Source: Halalkalibacter alkalisediminis
GTDB taxonomy: Bacteria; Bacillota; Bacilli; Bacillales; Bacillaceae_D
Length of the DNA stretch: 64,000 nt
Direction of reading: 5' to 3'
Assembly: GCF_028610705.1 (NCBI RefSeq)
Contig: NZ_JAQQWT010000006.1
Location: 248,001-312,000 of the forward strand
Shown here piece after piece: positions 8,603-16,946 of this stretch (positions are counted from its first letter, which is position 1; every line of letters starts with the position of its first letter). Made by a program: the position numbers and the translations under genes. Under the pieces are notes generated by a model. It had not been told where the DNA came from. It worked only from the letters and a program-made list of their open reading frames with translations, and did not search any database.

Positions 8603-9463
8603 TTAATTCCAATCTTGTTCGTACGCCTTCAGTGGAAAGAGCTTCATTCTTTCTTGAAAAATGGCTTGAATGGATAAAATGACACCATGATCAGGGTCAT
8701 CCGTGAAAACATGAACAAGATTTGGGACCATACTTACTAATGGACTAATGACCATGTCCTCGATGTCTACCTCTTGTTCAAAAACTAAATCGTCTTGTAA
8801 ATGAAAAAGAAGTTCCTCTCTCGTCATACGACGGAAATGTTCATCATAAAACGTAAATCCACCATCATGAACCAGATAAACGAGATCAAGTTTCGATCTT
8901 TTAAATTGAACAAATTGGCGGAAATCCTCAATCATATTTTGATATTCTTGTTCTAGCATGTACTCATCGATGGCTATTTCTACACAATCAATTAGAATTT
9001 CACCATAATCCCTCAATCGAAAAGTGAGAAAAGGTTCATAGTAGAAAGTCGTTTCTTCTTCTAGATGCTTCGCAAAAGCGTCGTAAATAAAAGCTCTCCT
9101 ATTAAAGAATGGCTTCATTTGTGGCAAATCATTTCGATCGCCTTCTAAAATAGAGCGAGCAATCGTTAAAATTTGCTCCTGTTCTTCATTGTCCTTGAAG
9201 TAAAACATGTTTTCAATAATATCTAATAACCACTCATCTTCTTTCGTACTAATCACATAATCGGTTAACACAGATGCAAGTAGCGGATGAAACGAATCAT
9301 AGAAATCAATATGCTTGTGTTCATAGTTGAGAATAATCGTGTCATCCCCTTCTGCTTTAACGGCTCCGCCTAAGCCGTATGCAGCGTACTTTTGGATATA
9401 CGCTGTCAGCTGACGAAATAGCTGCTTGCAATCTTGTTCTTGTTCAAAATGGATTGCTATCAA
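8603..9463 (-). CDS. ytxC: Sporulation protein YtxC
   Basis: A 286-residue soluble protein of the YtxC family, found between thrS and dnaI in Bacillus. It is rich in acidic and aromatic residues; family-like stretches include FFNRRAFIYDAFAKHLEEE and DGGFTFYDEHFRRM. Its role in sporulation is annotated from the family and is not biochemically defined. The start is TTG, set by GGGGGAG six bases upstream. No transmembrane segment or enzyme motif was seen. Confidence 0.8.
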   Translation of the reverse strand: MIAIHFEQEQDCKQLFRQLTAYIQKYAAYGLGGAVKAEGDDTIILNYEHKHIDFYDSFHPLLASVLTDYVISTKEDEWLLDIIENMFYFKDNEEQEQILTIARSILEGDRNDLPQMKPFFNRRAFIYDAFAKHLEEETTFYYEPFLTFRLRDYGEILIDCVEIAIDEYMLEQEYQNMIEDFRQFVQFKRSKLDLVYLVHDGGFTFYDEHFRRMTREELLFHLQDDLVFEQEVDIEDMVISPLVSMVPNLVHVFTDDPDHGVILSIQAIFQERMKLFPLKAYEQDWN

Positions 9464-9664
9464 CGCTTACTCCCCCTTACATATAACGAACACCTCATGT
9501 GGGTACATCTTCTTGTTTCCCTTTTCAGACAGGCTCTACTTTCATCCTATGTTCGGGTTTTGAAAAAATGATAACTAAAATGATTTTATGTAGGTCGATC
9601 TGAGCATGCTACTTATCTTGACCATAATTCTTCTCTAGCTTTTTCGCCTCTCATTCTTTTTACA

Positions 9665-9727
9665 GCAACTCCTGACTACTTTTCGGCAACTTCCTCCTGC
9701 TTTCCAGCAACTCCTCACAAACGATCC
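9665..9727. repeat. Three degenerate tandem units of 21 bp
   Basis: GCAACTCCT-type units start at 9665, 9686 and 9707, exactly 21 bases apart. Units read GCAACTCCTGACTACTTTTC, GCAACTTCCTCCTGCTTTCC and GCAACTCCTCACAAACGATC, with diverged second halves. Confidence 0.55.
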
Positions 9728-9732
9728 AGTAC

Positions 9733-9776
9733 AAAAAAAAGAGCCTCGCTCCCAAATCCATGGGGCCAGACTCTAC
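9733..9776 (-). terminator. Terminator of mqnC
   Basis: On the minus strand AGAGTCT...AGGCTCT frames an imperfect stem, followed by seven T, just after the mqnC stop. Confidence 0.6.
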
Positions 9777-9784
9777 CAAAAAAA

Positions 9785-10897
9785 TTAATTTTGCATAATA
9801 AAATCTTTAGCTGCTGTTTCTTCTCCGTCAAACACACGAAGGATGTTATACTTTGTGTTACGCTGTGCTGGAATTTTACCAGCCTCACGAATTAGGCGAA
9901 GGATTTCATTTGTATTCACTTTATGGGTTGTGCCCGCAGCTGATACAACGTTTTCTTCCATCATCGTACTTCCGAAATCATTACATCCGTACTCAAGTGA
10001 TAGTTTTCCAACCTCTGGTCCCATTGTTACCCAAGAAGATTGGAAGTTTTCAATATTATCGATAAAGAGACGTGAGATCGCAACGTTTTTTAAGTAATCA
10101 CGTGGAGTTAGTTTTTCCGTTTTGTACATACCCGTATTCTCAGGTTGGAATAACCATGAAATATATGCTGTGAAACATTGTGTTTCATCTTGAGCATCAC
10201 GAATTCGTTGCATGTGAAGCGCACGCTCTTCATAAGACTCGCCAAAACCAATCACCATCGTAGCCGAGCCGTGCATTCCCACACGTTTACTCGCCTTCAT
10301 AGCCTCAATCCATTGTTCCCAAGTGATTTTCAAACGGCTAACACGAAGCCTTGTTTCTTCTGTTAAGATTTCTGCCCCACCACCAGGCATGCTATCAAGA
10401 CCTGCTTCATGTAGTTCTCGTAACACTTCTTCTACTGACAAACCGGATACTTCTGCTATTTTCCAAACCTCAGCTGGAGAGAAAGAATGCATCCAAATGT
10501 CAGGGAAGCGTTTTTTAATCTCTTTTAATAAATCGGTATAATAGCTAAGAGGCAAGTCAGGGTTAGTCCCACCTTGCATAAGAATTTCAGTTCCATCAAC
10601 GGCCTGTGTTTCTTCTATCTTTTTAAAGATAATATCATCACTTAATACATATCCTTCTTTATGTCCTGGCGCACGGTAGAATGCACAAAAGCGACAATAG
10701 GTATCACAAAAATTTGTATAGTTAACATTACGTCCAATGACAAACGTCGTAATGGGTTCTGGATGCCATTTTTTCATGATTTGATTGGCTGCTGCTCCCA
10801 TTTTTTCCACTTCGTCACTCTCATAAAGAGCAATCGCATCTTCCATTTGCAAGCGTTCACCATTCAGCGCACGTTCTAATATCGCATCAATGCTCAT
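9785..10897 (-). CDS. mqnC: Cyclic dehypoxanthinyl futalosine synthase
   Basis: A radical-SAM enzyme of the futalosine route to menaquinone, cyclising dehypoxanthine futalosine. 370 residues. The iron-sulfur motif CxxxCxxC is CDTYCRFC (about 64-71), followed by GTEILMQGGTNPDLPLSYY and the family signature HSFSPAEVW. GADSMPGG-like text appears as GLDSMPGGGAEIL (about 166-178). The start was set at MSIDAILER because GGAGGG precedes it. B. subtilis makes menaquinone by the men pathway and lacks this gene here, while some alkaliphilic Bacillus carry it at this site. Its close relative MqnE differs in sequence, so MqnC is preferred. Confidence 0.9.
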   Translation of the reverse strand: MSIDAILERALNGERLQMEDAIALYESDEVEKMGAAANQIMKKWHPEPITTFVIGRNVNYTNFCDTYCRFCAFYRAPGHKEGYVLSDDIIFKKIEETQAVDGTEILMQGGTNPDLPLSYYTDLLKEIKKRFPDIWMHSFSPAEVWKIAEVSGLSVEEVLRELHEAGLDSMPGGGAEILTEETRLRVSRLKITWEQWIEAMKASKRVGMHGSATMVIGFGESYEERALHMQRIRDAQDETQCFTAYISWLFQPENTGMYKTEKLTPRDYLKNVAISRLFIDNIENFQSSWVTMGPEVGKLSLEYGCNDFGSTMMEENVVSAAGTTHKVNTNEILRLIREAGKIPAQRNTKYNILRVFDGEETAAKDFIMQN

Positions 10898-10995
10898 GTA
10901 GTACCCTCCGCAATAATCAAAATATGATACTCTCATCCTATCATAGTTACCTCTTTCAGCAAAGAGAAGAACCTTCAATTGGAAGAAAGTTCAAC

Positions 10996-11925
10996 TTATC
11001 TAGAACGTCGATTGGCACCCTCAACATTCACAAATGTGGTGAAATGCTTGATCCGTTCCATAATTCGTTTTGCTTTTAATTCTTCAATACCGCCTCGTTC
11101 TGAATAGGAGAGATGATCTTCTAATTCATCATAATCATAATTAGATGTAAATAACGTTGGAAGGTTCTCTAGCATTCTATGTTGTAAAATAGCCCCTAGC
11201 ACATCATCTCGAATCCAACCAGAAATCGTTTCCGCTCCAATATCATCAAGAATCAGGACTTGCGCTTTCTTGACCATATCAATTTTTTCTTGAAATGTCC
11301 CGTCTCCGATAGAAGACTTCATTTCTCTAAAGAAATCGGGTGTATAAACGATATACGTTTCAATTCCTCTATCACGTAATTCATTTGCGACTGCACCCAT
11401 TAAATGTGTCTTTCCGACTCCAAATTTCCCGTAAAAGTAAAGGCCTTGTCCATCCTCACCAGGGTTCGCTCCTAATGCAAATGCCAGAGCTTTCCGACTA
11501 GCCTCTTCACGCTCATGGTCGCGATCTAGTCGATCAAAAGTAGCTTTAAGAATATCTTTTGGTACATATAACGATTTGATTAATTGTCTTTGTTTACGAG
11601 CACTCTCTTCATTTGTTTTTAACGAACACGGATGATACCTAAGGTCTAATGCTTTTCGCGTGACCATTAATTCTGGTTGATACCCCCTCATCATGTTCGG
11701 ACAATTGGAGAGGCCAGGACAATCATGACAATGATGAAGCTCCTTTTGTAATTCATATAGCTTAATTAAGCCTTGCTCAAGCATCTCGTCCGTAACCGAA
11801 ACTTGATCCAATGCTTTTTTTACAATGGGATCCGCAAGCAAGGAATTTCTCGCCTCGTTTAACCTCTGTTGAAATTTATTGTTATCTTGACTCCATTGTT
11901 TCAATGCAGATTGAATGGATTCCAT
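10996..11925 (-). CDS. dnaI: Primosomal helicase loader DnaI
   Basis: An AAA+ protein that loads the replicative helicase DnaC during initiation and restart; 309 residues. The N-terminal part carries the conserved Cys/His cluster HHCHDCPGLSNCPN (about 76-89), the helicase-interaction and zinc-binding region. The ATPase domain has Walker A GKFGVGKTHL (about 167-176) and Walker B VLILDDIGAE (about 226). The start at MESIQSAL lies one base after the dnaB stop and has GAGAGG upstream, so dnaB and dnaI are cotranscribed and probably translationally coupled. Confidence 0.95.
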   Translation of the reverse strand: MESIQSALKQWSQDNNKFQQRLNEARNSLLADPIVKKALDQVSVTDEMLEQGLIKLYELQKELHHCHDCPGLSNCPNMMRGYQPELMVTRKALDLRYHPCSLKTNEESARKQRQLIKSLYVPKDILKATFDRLDRDHEREEASRKALAFALGANPGEDGQGLYFYGKFGVGKTHLMGAVANELRDRGIETYIVYTPDFFREMKSSIGDGTFQEKIDMVKKAQVLILDDIGAETISGWIRDDVLGAILQHRMLENLPTLFTSNYDYDELEDHLSYSERGGIEELKAKRIMERIKHFTTFVNVEGANRRSR

Positions 11926-11926
11926 G

Positions 11927-13384
11927 TTACACCTCTCCTTTCTGTGCCTTGTTCCTTCTTCTTTCTTCAAGCATCTGTTCAAAGCTCTTCTCTTCTTGCT
12001 TGCCTTGATCCATCTTCACTTCTACTTTTTCGGTCGCTTCCGTTACTTGACTTTCTTTTTGTTTCTCAGCTAAAAGCCATTTAGGTAATTTATCTCGTTT
12101 CGGCTGTTGCTTACGTCTTGTGGTTTGCTTACTGTATGGTGCCGTTGATTTCTTAGCCTGTTGCTCATTTGTTTTTCTTTGTTCCTGCATCGCAAGCTGC
12201 ATCGCTTCTTTAACCGTCTGGACTTTCTTTCTCGCCCAGTGTCCTGCTATTTTATCGATTAAGGCTTTAGATAATTTCATGTCCTGGCTCCAAAGCATAA
12301 AATCCAGCAGAACATTCGCTACGCCCGGTAACAATTGATGATCAAGAATAAGCGACTCGACAATCTTTACATCGGCTGCCGCCACTTTCGCACCATCTGA
12401 CCTAATTTCTAATAACGTTAGTGGTGGGGTTGTTTCGTAAAATTTAATCGTCCGTTCTTCTTCGGTAACCGGTTCTTTTCCCTGCATCAATTGATATTGG
12501 ACAGGGTGCTGCTGTAATCCTATACCAGGTGGTTCATTTCCATGCTCAATCTTATACCATTCCTGAACTTTCTTTCTAAACTCGACTACATTCAGTTTGT
12601 CATCATGTAAAAGAGTCTGTTGGATGATCGACGTCATTTCTAAAGGTTCGATTCGGTAGACGAAGGCAAGTCTGCCGATTAACGCCTTTACATCCTTTGT
12701 TAAAACGTCTTCAGGTACAATAAAAGAGGATAAGCTTTTTTCGAGGAGCTCAAAATCGAAATTTTGATACTGAAAAGAGAGCTCTTCCTTTTCGGTTGAA
12801 ATCAACTCTCTTTGCGGATCTCCCCTTAGTGCATTTCCAGTCTCTGATTTTAAATTCGAAACCATTTCTGAATGATGCAACGAAGCAAACACTTCATCAA
12901 ACGCATAAGTTAATTCTGTAAATTCTTCATGAGCTACCTGATCTAACGTGAATCGTTCACGAAGCTGACGATAATGGGTTTTACCAAGCCTATTGAAAAG
13001 ATAAACACTCAATACATCATTTTCAAAAAATTGCTTTGGAGTCATCGGTGGCTGTAACTCATATAAATAAGTGGTTTCTCCATCTTCTTCTTTCCGTTTA
13101 TAGGTTTTAAGTAGACCAATTCCCTCGAGCTTCTTTCGTTCTTCAAAAATCACTTCGAGTGGAGCACCTAGTAACAACATTAATTGCCGATGTGTTTGCT
13201 CATCACTCCAGTATTGATCTCTTTCTAACTGCGACAAAAACGTCACATACAGACTGTGTGCGACTGCTCCTATAAGGGGTTGATATAACAAGGTTAAAGT
13301 AAGACGATCCATCTCTGTCACGTACTGACCTGTCCGAACCGTAAACCGATCAACGGGTAGTAATTCTTTCCAATGCCATGTCAT
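11927..13384 (-). CDS. dnaB: Replication initiation and membrane attachment protein DnaB
   Basis: 485 residues, close to the 472 of B. subtilis DnaB. This is the Firmicutes primosome protein that acts with DnaD and DnaI at oriC and on restart, not the helicase. An N-terminal winged-helix-like DDBH1 region (about 1-190) is followed by a DDBH2 region (about 320-420, including AGHWARKKVQTVKEAMQLA) and a basic, glutamine-rich tail (about 415-485). It lies between nrdR and dnaI, as in related genomes. Confidence 0.93.
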   Translation of the reverse strand: MTWHWKELLPVDRFTVRTGQYVTEMDRLTLTLLYQPLIGAVAHSLYVTFLSQLERDQYWSDEQTHRQLMLLLGAPLEVIFEERKKLEGIGLLKTYKRKEEDGETTYLYELQPPMTPKQFFENDVLSVYLFNRLGKTHYRQLRERFTLDQVAHEEFTELTYAFDEVFASLHHSEMVSNLKSETGNALRGDPQRELISTEKEELSFQYQNFDFELLEKSLSSFIVPEDVLTKDVKALIGRLAFVYRIEPLEMTSIIQQTLLHDDKLNVVEFRKKVQEWYKIEHGNEPPGIGLQQHPVQYQLMQGKEPVTEEERTIKFYETTPPLTLLEIRSDGAKVAAADVKIVESLILDHQLLPGVANVLLDFMLWSQDMKLSKALIDKIAGHWARKKVQTVKEAMQLAMQEQRKTNEQQAKKSTAPYSKQTTRRKQQPKRDKLPKWLLAEKQKESQVTEATEKVEVKMDQGKQEEKSFEQMLEERRRNKAQKGEV

Positions 13385-13420
13385 TTCTAAGTCCTCCTCT
13401 CGACTTTGACTTTCAGCTGA

Positions 13421-13455
13421 AAAAGAGCTTGCAGCGACTTTCGCTTAAGCTCTCT
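13421..13455 (-). terminator. Terminator or attenuator between nrdR and dnaB
   Basis: In the transcript GAGAGCTT pairs with AAGCTCTT and an inner GCGA pairs with TCGC; five T follow. It may separate nrdR from dnaB-dnaI transcription. Confidence 0.6.
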
Positions 13456-13461
13456 TATTCC

Positions 13462-13917
13462 TTAACTCTTATTCATCAAATCTGTTAGTTCTTTTATAAA
13501 AACATTAATATCTTTAAATTGTCGATAAACTGATGCAAAACGTACATATGCGACGTCATCAATATCAGCAAGTCGTTCCATAACAAGCTCACCTACATCA
13601 TGACTCATAACTTCATTCTTCCCTAATCCTCGAAGTTCACGCTCCACACCGTTCACAATTTTTTCAAGTGTTTCTAATGATACAGGTCTCTTCTCACAGG
13701 CACGAATAAGTCCTCGAAGAATTTTATCTTGACTAAAAATTTGACGTGTCCCATCCTTTTTCACAACAATCAAAGGAATTTCCTCGATCATCTCAAAAGT
13801 AGTGAATCTGTGGCTGCATTCTTCGCATTCTCTTCTTCTTCGAATTGAACGGCCTTCATGACTGGGTCTTGAATCAAGTACTCGAGTTCCATTATGGTGA
13901 CAAGCAGGACATAGCAT
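13462..13917 (-). CDS. nrdR: Transcriptional repressor NrdR
   Basis: 151 residues, the normal length. An N-terminal zinc ribbon ([17 protein letters not shown] with [12 protein letters not shown], residues 3-37) precedes an ATP-cone domain ([19 protein letters not shown] onwards). NrdR senses ATP/dATP and represses ribonucleotide reductase operons. Position before dnaB-dnaI matches B. subtilis ytcG. No NrdR box was recognised in its own upstream region. Confidence 0.96.
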   Translation of the reverse strand: MLCPACHHNGTRVLDSRPSHEGRSIRRRRECEECSHRFTTFEMIEEIPLIVVKKDGTRQIFSQDKILRGLIRACEKRPVSLETLEKIVNGVERELRGLGKNEVMSHDVGELVMERLADIDDVAYVRFASVYRQFKDINVFIKELTDLMNKS

Positions 13918-14079
13918 TTGATCAACTCCAATTTCCGCTACATATCTTCCATGATATTAAAAAACGAACGGTCTGACAAGAAAAGGCCTTTTTGTCGTTC
14001 CTTATCGAAATTTAACTATGTATATCATATCATATCCACCTTTTTTAGGGGCAAAATACAGAAAAAAGTATTAAATCAA

Positions 14080-14188
14080 AAAGAGGTTGACCCAAAATGT
14101 ACGTAATCTCTTTTTCAATTGCCTCGAAACGTCTCGTTTCTATCGCGATTGAAAAAAAGGTAAACACATTTGTCAGAGCCAACCTCTT
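14080..14188. terminator. Long imperfect hairpin downstream of speD
   Basis: Outer arms AAGAGGTTG / CAACCTCTT enclose paired AT-rich stretches (CTTTTTTTCAAT with ATTGAAAAAGAG) and an inner perfect GAAACG-AGA-CGTTTC. The whole 109-base segment can fold as one arm. It starts ten bases after the speD stop and probably ends transcription. Confidence 0.6.
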
Positions 14189-14197
14189 CTATCTCAC

Positions 14198-14578
14198 TTA
14201 TAGTGCTTGAACTTTTGATTTCTCAATTTTAACTGGTCCCATTCCTCTAGGCACCTCGATGACTTCACTTGATGTAGCACCTAACGCTTCAGTAATATGA
14301 TTCGCTGCCACATTAGGATCAAGATCACCACAAGTATATACATCAATACTCGCATAACCATGTTCAGGAAAGCTGTGAATTGTTAAATGAGATTCTGAGA
14401 TAATAACAACTCCACTTACTCCGTGTGGAGCAAACTTGTGAAATGCGACCTCTCTTACTTCAGCTCCGGATTTCAATGCTGCATCAACAAATACTTGTTC
14501 AATAAAACTCATATTATTCAACTTCTCCACGTTACATCCCCAAAGTTCTGCAATTACGTGACGACCCATAGTGTCCAT
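14198..14578 (-). CDS. speD: S-adenosylmethionine decarboxylase proenzyme
   Basis: 126 residues, the class 1B short form, making decarboxylated AdoMet for spermidine synthesis. The self-cleavage site that creates the pyruvoyl group is [13 protein letters not shown] (Ser near 63), and the catalytic Cys is in DVYTCGD (about 82). The ATG follows GGGGGA. It lies downstream of gapB, as in B. subtilis, but with its own promoter and a 140-base leader. Confidence 0.95.
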   Translation of the reverse strand: MDTMGRHVIAELWGCNVEKLNNMSFIEQVFVDAALKSGAEVREVAFHKFAPHGVSGVVIISESHLTIHSFPEHGYASIDVYTCGDLDPNVAANHITEALGATSSEVIEVPRGMGPVKIEKSKVQAL

Positions 14579-14720
14579 AAGTTGAATCCCCCTTTACAAA
14601 AATTCATGCCTTCTCAAGCATGTAGGAAAGTTAAATTACACGGGGGAAAGTTAGTCCAGAGAGGTCCTAACCCGGTCTGTAAAAAAACAGTTCCTGATTT
14701 GCTGTAATTGAAGTTCACGA
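14579..14720 (-). promoter_or_regulatory. speD 5' untranslated leader with small hairpins
   Basis: The transcript leader can form CTGTTTTTTTACAG, GGTTAGGACC and CATGCTTGAGAAGGCATG hairpins. No match to a riboswitch class known to me was recognised. Regulation by polyamine or AdoMet is only a possibility. The rest of the 328-base gap, 14755-14906, shows no gene. Confidence 0.35.
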
Positions 14721-14725
14721 AAATC

Positions 14726-14754
14726 AGTATACTCGGTTTATAATTTGATTGCAA
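14726..14754 (-). promoter_or_regulatory. Sigma-A promoter of speD
   Basis: TTGCAA (14749-14754) and TATACT (14726-14731) with a 17-base spacer, minus strand. Confidence 0.65.
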
Positions 14755-14906
14755 CAGTTACAAGTAACTTTTTTTGTAGCTGTTAAATCAGGACTATTTA
14801 TAACTATACTAGTTGATCTGCAATCAAATATCTGATTTATGAACACCAATACACCATTTAGGTTTCTCAACTTTATGGGCACTATACCATTTTCTTTAAT
14901 ATAGTT

Positions 14907-15932
14907 CTAATACACTTTACTTGGTTCTTTTAATTTCTCAGCCACAAAACATACGAGGTCTACCACGCGACATGAATAGCCCCACTCATTATCATACCAA
15001 GCCAGTACTTTCACTTGTCTGTCATTCATCACCATTGTCGATAAACTATCGATAACAGAAGAATCCTCACTTCCATTAAAATCAATCGATACGAGCGGTT
15101 CGTTCGTATAACCTAAAATTCCTTTTAATTCATTTTCAGAAGCATTTGCTAATGCACGATTTACCTGCTCTACTGTCACATCTTGCTTCACATTCACAAC
15201 TAGATCCACAAGTGAAACATTTGGAGTTGGAACACGTAAAGCCATCCCATTTAATTTCCCTGTTAGTTGTGGAAGTACTTTGGCAAGCGCCTTTGCTGCA
15301 CCCGTTGAAGTTGGAATGATTGATTCGCCACAAGCTCTTGCTCTTCTGAGATCTTTATGTGGATTATCAATATTTTTTTGGTCGTTTGTATAAGCATGAA
15401 TCGTTGTCATCATGCCACTCTCAATTCCAAAGTTCTCATCGATGACTTTTGCTACAGGAGCTAAACAATTTGTTGTACAAGAAGCATTTGAGATAATATG
15501 ATGCTCTTCGTTCTTGTAATCGTCTTCATTAACACCCATTACAACCGTGATATCTTCATCTTTACCAGGGGCCGTAATCACCACTTTTTTCGCTCCCGCT
15601 TGTAGATGATAGCCAGCTGTTTCTTGTGTTTTAAATTTGCCTGTTGCTTCAATGACAATGTCAATCCCAAGTTCAGCCCAAGGTAGTTCTCTAGGATCCC
15701 TAGATTGTAAAAGTTGGATTTCTTTTCCACCAACCATAATAGCATTGTTTTTCGCGACAACTTCTAATTCGTATTTCCCATGTATACTATCATATTTTAT
15801 TAAATGAGCTAATGTTTCTGCAGGATAGCTTGCATTAATTGCTACTATATCAACATTTGCATCTTTCATTGCCTTTCTGAACACCATACGACCAATACGG
15901 CCAAACCCGTTAATTGCAACCTTTGTCTTCAT
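14907..15932 (-). CDS. gapB: Glyceraldehyde-3-phosphate dehydrogenase, gluconeogenic type
   Basis: 341 residues. The Rossmann motif is [13 protein letters not shown] (about 6-18). The active-site Cys is in [12 protein letters not shown] (about 150-161), the catalytic His in [10 protein letters not shown], and [11 protein letters not shown] is near the C-terminus. The position beside speD and coaE matches gapB of B. subtilis, the NADP-preferring enzyme for gluconeogenesis. The glycolytic gapA lies elsewhere in that genome. MKTKVAING was chosen because GGGAGGAG precedes it. CcpN-type repression would be expected by homology; no operator was identified. Confidence 0.9.
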   Translation of the reverse strand: MKTKVAINGFGRIGRMVFRKAMKDANVDIVAINASYPAETLAHLIKYDSIHGKYELEVVAKNNAIMVGGKEIQLLQSRDPRELPWAELGIDIVIEATGKFKTQETAGYHLQAGAKKVVITAPGKDEDITVVMGVNEDDYKNEEHHIISNASCTTNCLAPVAKVIDENFGIESGMMTTIHAYTNDQKNIDNPHKDLRRARACGESIIPTSTGAAKALAKVLPQLTGKLNGMALRVPTPNVSLVDLVVNVKQDVTVEQVNRALANASENELKGILGYTNEPLVSIDFNGSEDSSVIDSLSTMVMNDRQVKVLAWYDNEWGYSCRVVDLVCFVAEKLKEPSKVY

Positions 15933-15987
15933 TAGAATGACTCCTCCCACAATATGAGCTATACTTTATTTTGATTTGATATTAATT

Positions 15988-16016
15988 AGTATAACACATT
16001 AAGTTATTAATGACAT
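15988..16016 (-). promoter_or_regulatory. Sigma-A promoter of gapB
   Basis: ATGTCA (16011-16016) and TATACT (15988-15993), 17-base spacer, with AT-rich DNA around it. Confidence 0.55.
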
Positions 16017-16045
16017 TAATTTCATTGTATTTTATAAAAAATAAA

Positions 16046-16118
16046 AAAAGTGCCTAAACCAGATTTGATTTAGACATCCTTTCGCCTAGATCTAAGCTTG
16101 GTTTAAGTCACTTTTGTG
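16046..16118 (-). terminator. Terminator of coaE
   Basis: In the transcript AAAGTGACTTAAACCA pairs with TGGTTTAGGCACTTT (minor mismatch) over a long partly paired loop, then a run of seven T. The left arm lies inside the last codons of coaE. Confidence 0.8.
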
Positions 16119-16704
16119 TTAATAATTGATCAAAAATACGCTGAAGCTGTTTCTTCGTCTCTTCCATCGTAAACGAGTTATCAATCACAAAATCTGCTCG
16201 TTCGCGCTTATCGATTAACGGTATTTGTGAAGCTATTCTCTGTTTAGCGTCTTCCATCCCCGCTGAGTCTCGTTCCAGTAATCTTTGCAGTTGAGTTTTG
16301 CTATCAACATACACGAGTATTACTTTATCTACTAAATAAAATAAATTGCTTTCAAATAATAATGGAATATCATACACAATCGTCGTTTCACCTTGCTCTA
16401 AATAATATTGTTTTAATTCATCCATGCGATTTCTAACAGCTGGATGAACAATTTCATTTAAAACTTGGCGTTCTTTTCGATCCTCAAAAATAATGGATCC
16501 TAACTTTTTTCTTGCTAACGTCCCATCTTCATTTATGACGGAAGATCCAAAATGTTGACAAATAGCTTGTAGGGCCTTCGTACCTGGTTCTACGACTTCG
16601 CGGGCAACCTGATCTGCGTCTATAACTGGTATACCCATTTCCATAATCATCTTACTGACAGTTGACTTACCACTAGCAATACCGCCCGTTAAACCTATAA
16701 ACAT
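16108..16704 (-). CDS. coaE: Dephospho-CoA kinase
   Basis: 198 residues, standard length. It phosphorylates the 3'-OH of dephospho-CoA, the last step of coenzyme A synthesis. The P-loop GLTGGIASGKST is at residues 4-15, followed by the family motif IDADQVAREVVEPG (about 32-45) and the lid region RLLERDSAGMEDAKQRI. ATG follows AGGAGG. It is downstream of ytaF, with a repeat element between. Confidence 0.95.
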   Translation of the reverse strand: MFIGLTGGIASGKSTVSKMIMEMGIPVIDADQVAREVVEPGTKALQAICQHFGSSVINEDGTLARKKLGSIIFEDRKERQVLNEIVHPAVRNRMDELKQYYLEQGETTIVYDIPLLFESNLFYLVDKVILVYVDSKTQLQRLLERDSAGMEDAKQRIASQIPLIDKRERADFVIDNSFTMEETKKQLQRIFDQLLTQK

Positions 16705-16754
16705 GATTTCTCCTCCTATGGTTGTTCAATATAGTAAGACCTGTTCCTATGTAA

Positions 16755-16946
16755 AGAGGTTGTTCAAAAAGGTAAAAACCCACCTTTTTGTTCTTTTTAA
16801 TTTTCTTAAATGACTGGCATGGGCTTCTCTCGCTGCGCGCCAGTAATGAGAAGCCCACTCATTAATGGCTTAAAACCCTGCAGCGGTTCCGCTCCATGCT
16901 TAGAGGTTGTTCAAAAAGGTAAAAACCCACCTTTTTGAACAACCTC
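16755..16946. repeat. Dispersed palindromic repeat, copy 2 (full), flanked by 36-bp direct repeats
   Basis: The core palindrome lies at 16816-16899 and contains CTCGCTGCGCGCC. An identical 36-base segment (begins AGAGGTTGTTCAAAAAGG) occurs on both sides, at 16755-16790 and 16902-16937. The right copy forms a perfect 18-bp hairpin (16903-16946) whose last base is part of the ytaF stop codon, so it should be the ytaF terminator. Confidence 0.85.

Larger units (their letters stand above)
9464..9784. other. Gene-free interval between ytxC and mqnC
   Basis: About 320 bases with no credible gene. It holds a 21-base-period triplet (see the repeat entry), the mqnC terminator and, near 9464-9600, presumably the ytxC promoter. 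No promoter with both boxes and good spacing could be fixed. Confidence 0.6.

Noticed and set aside
14579-14720. SAM riboswitch in front of speD
   Set aside because: None of the conserved core motifs of the known SAM riboswitch classes could be found in the leader.
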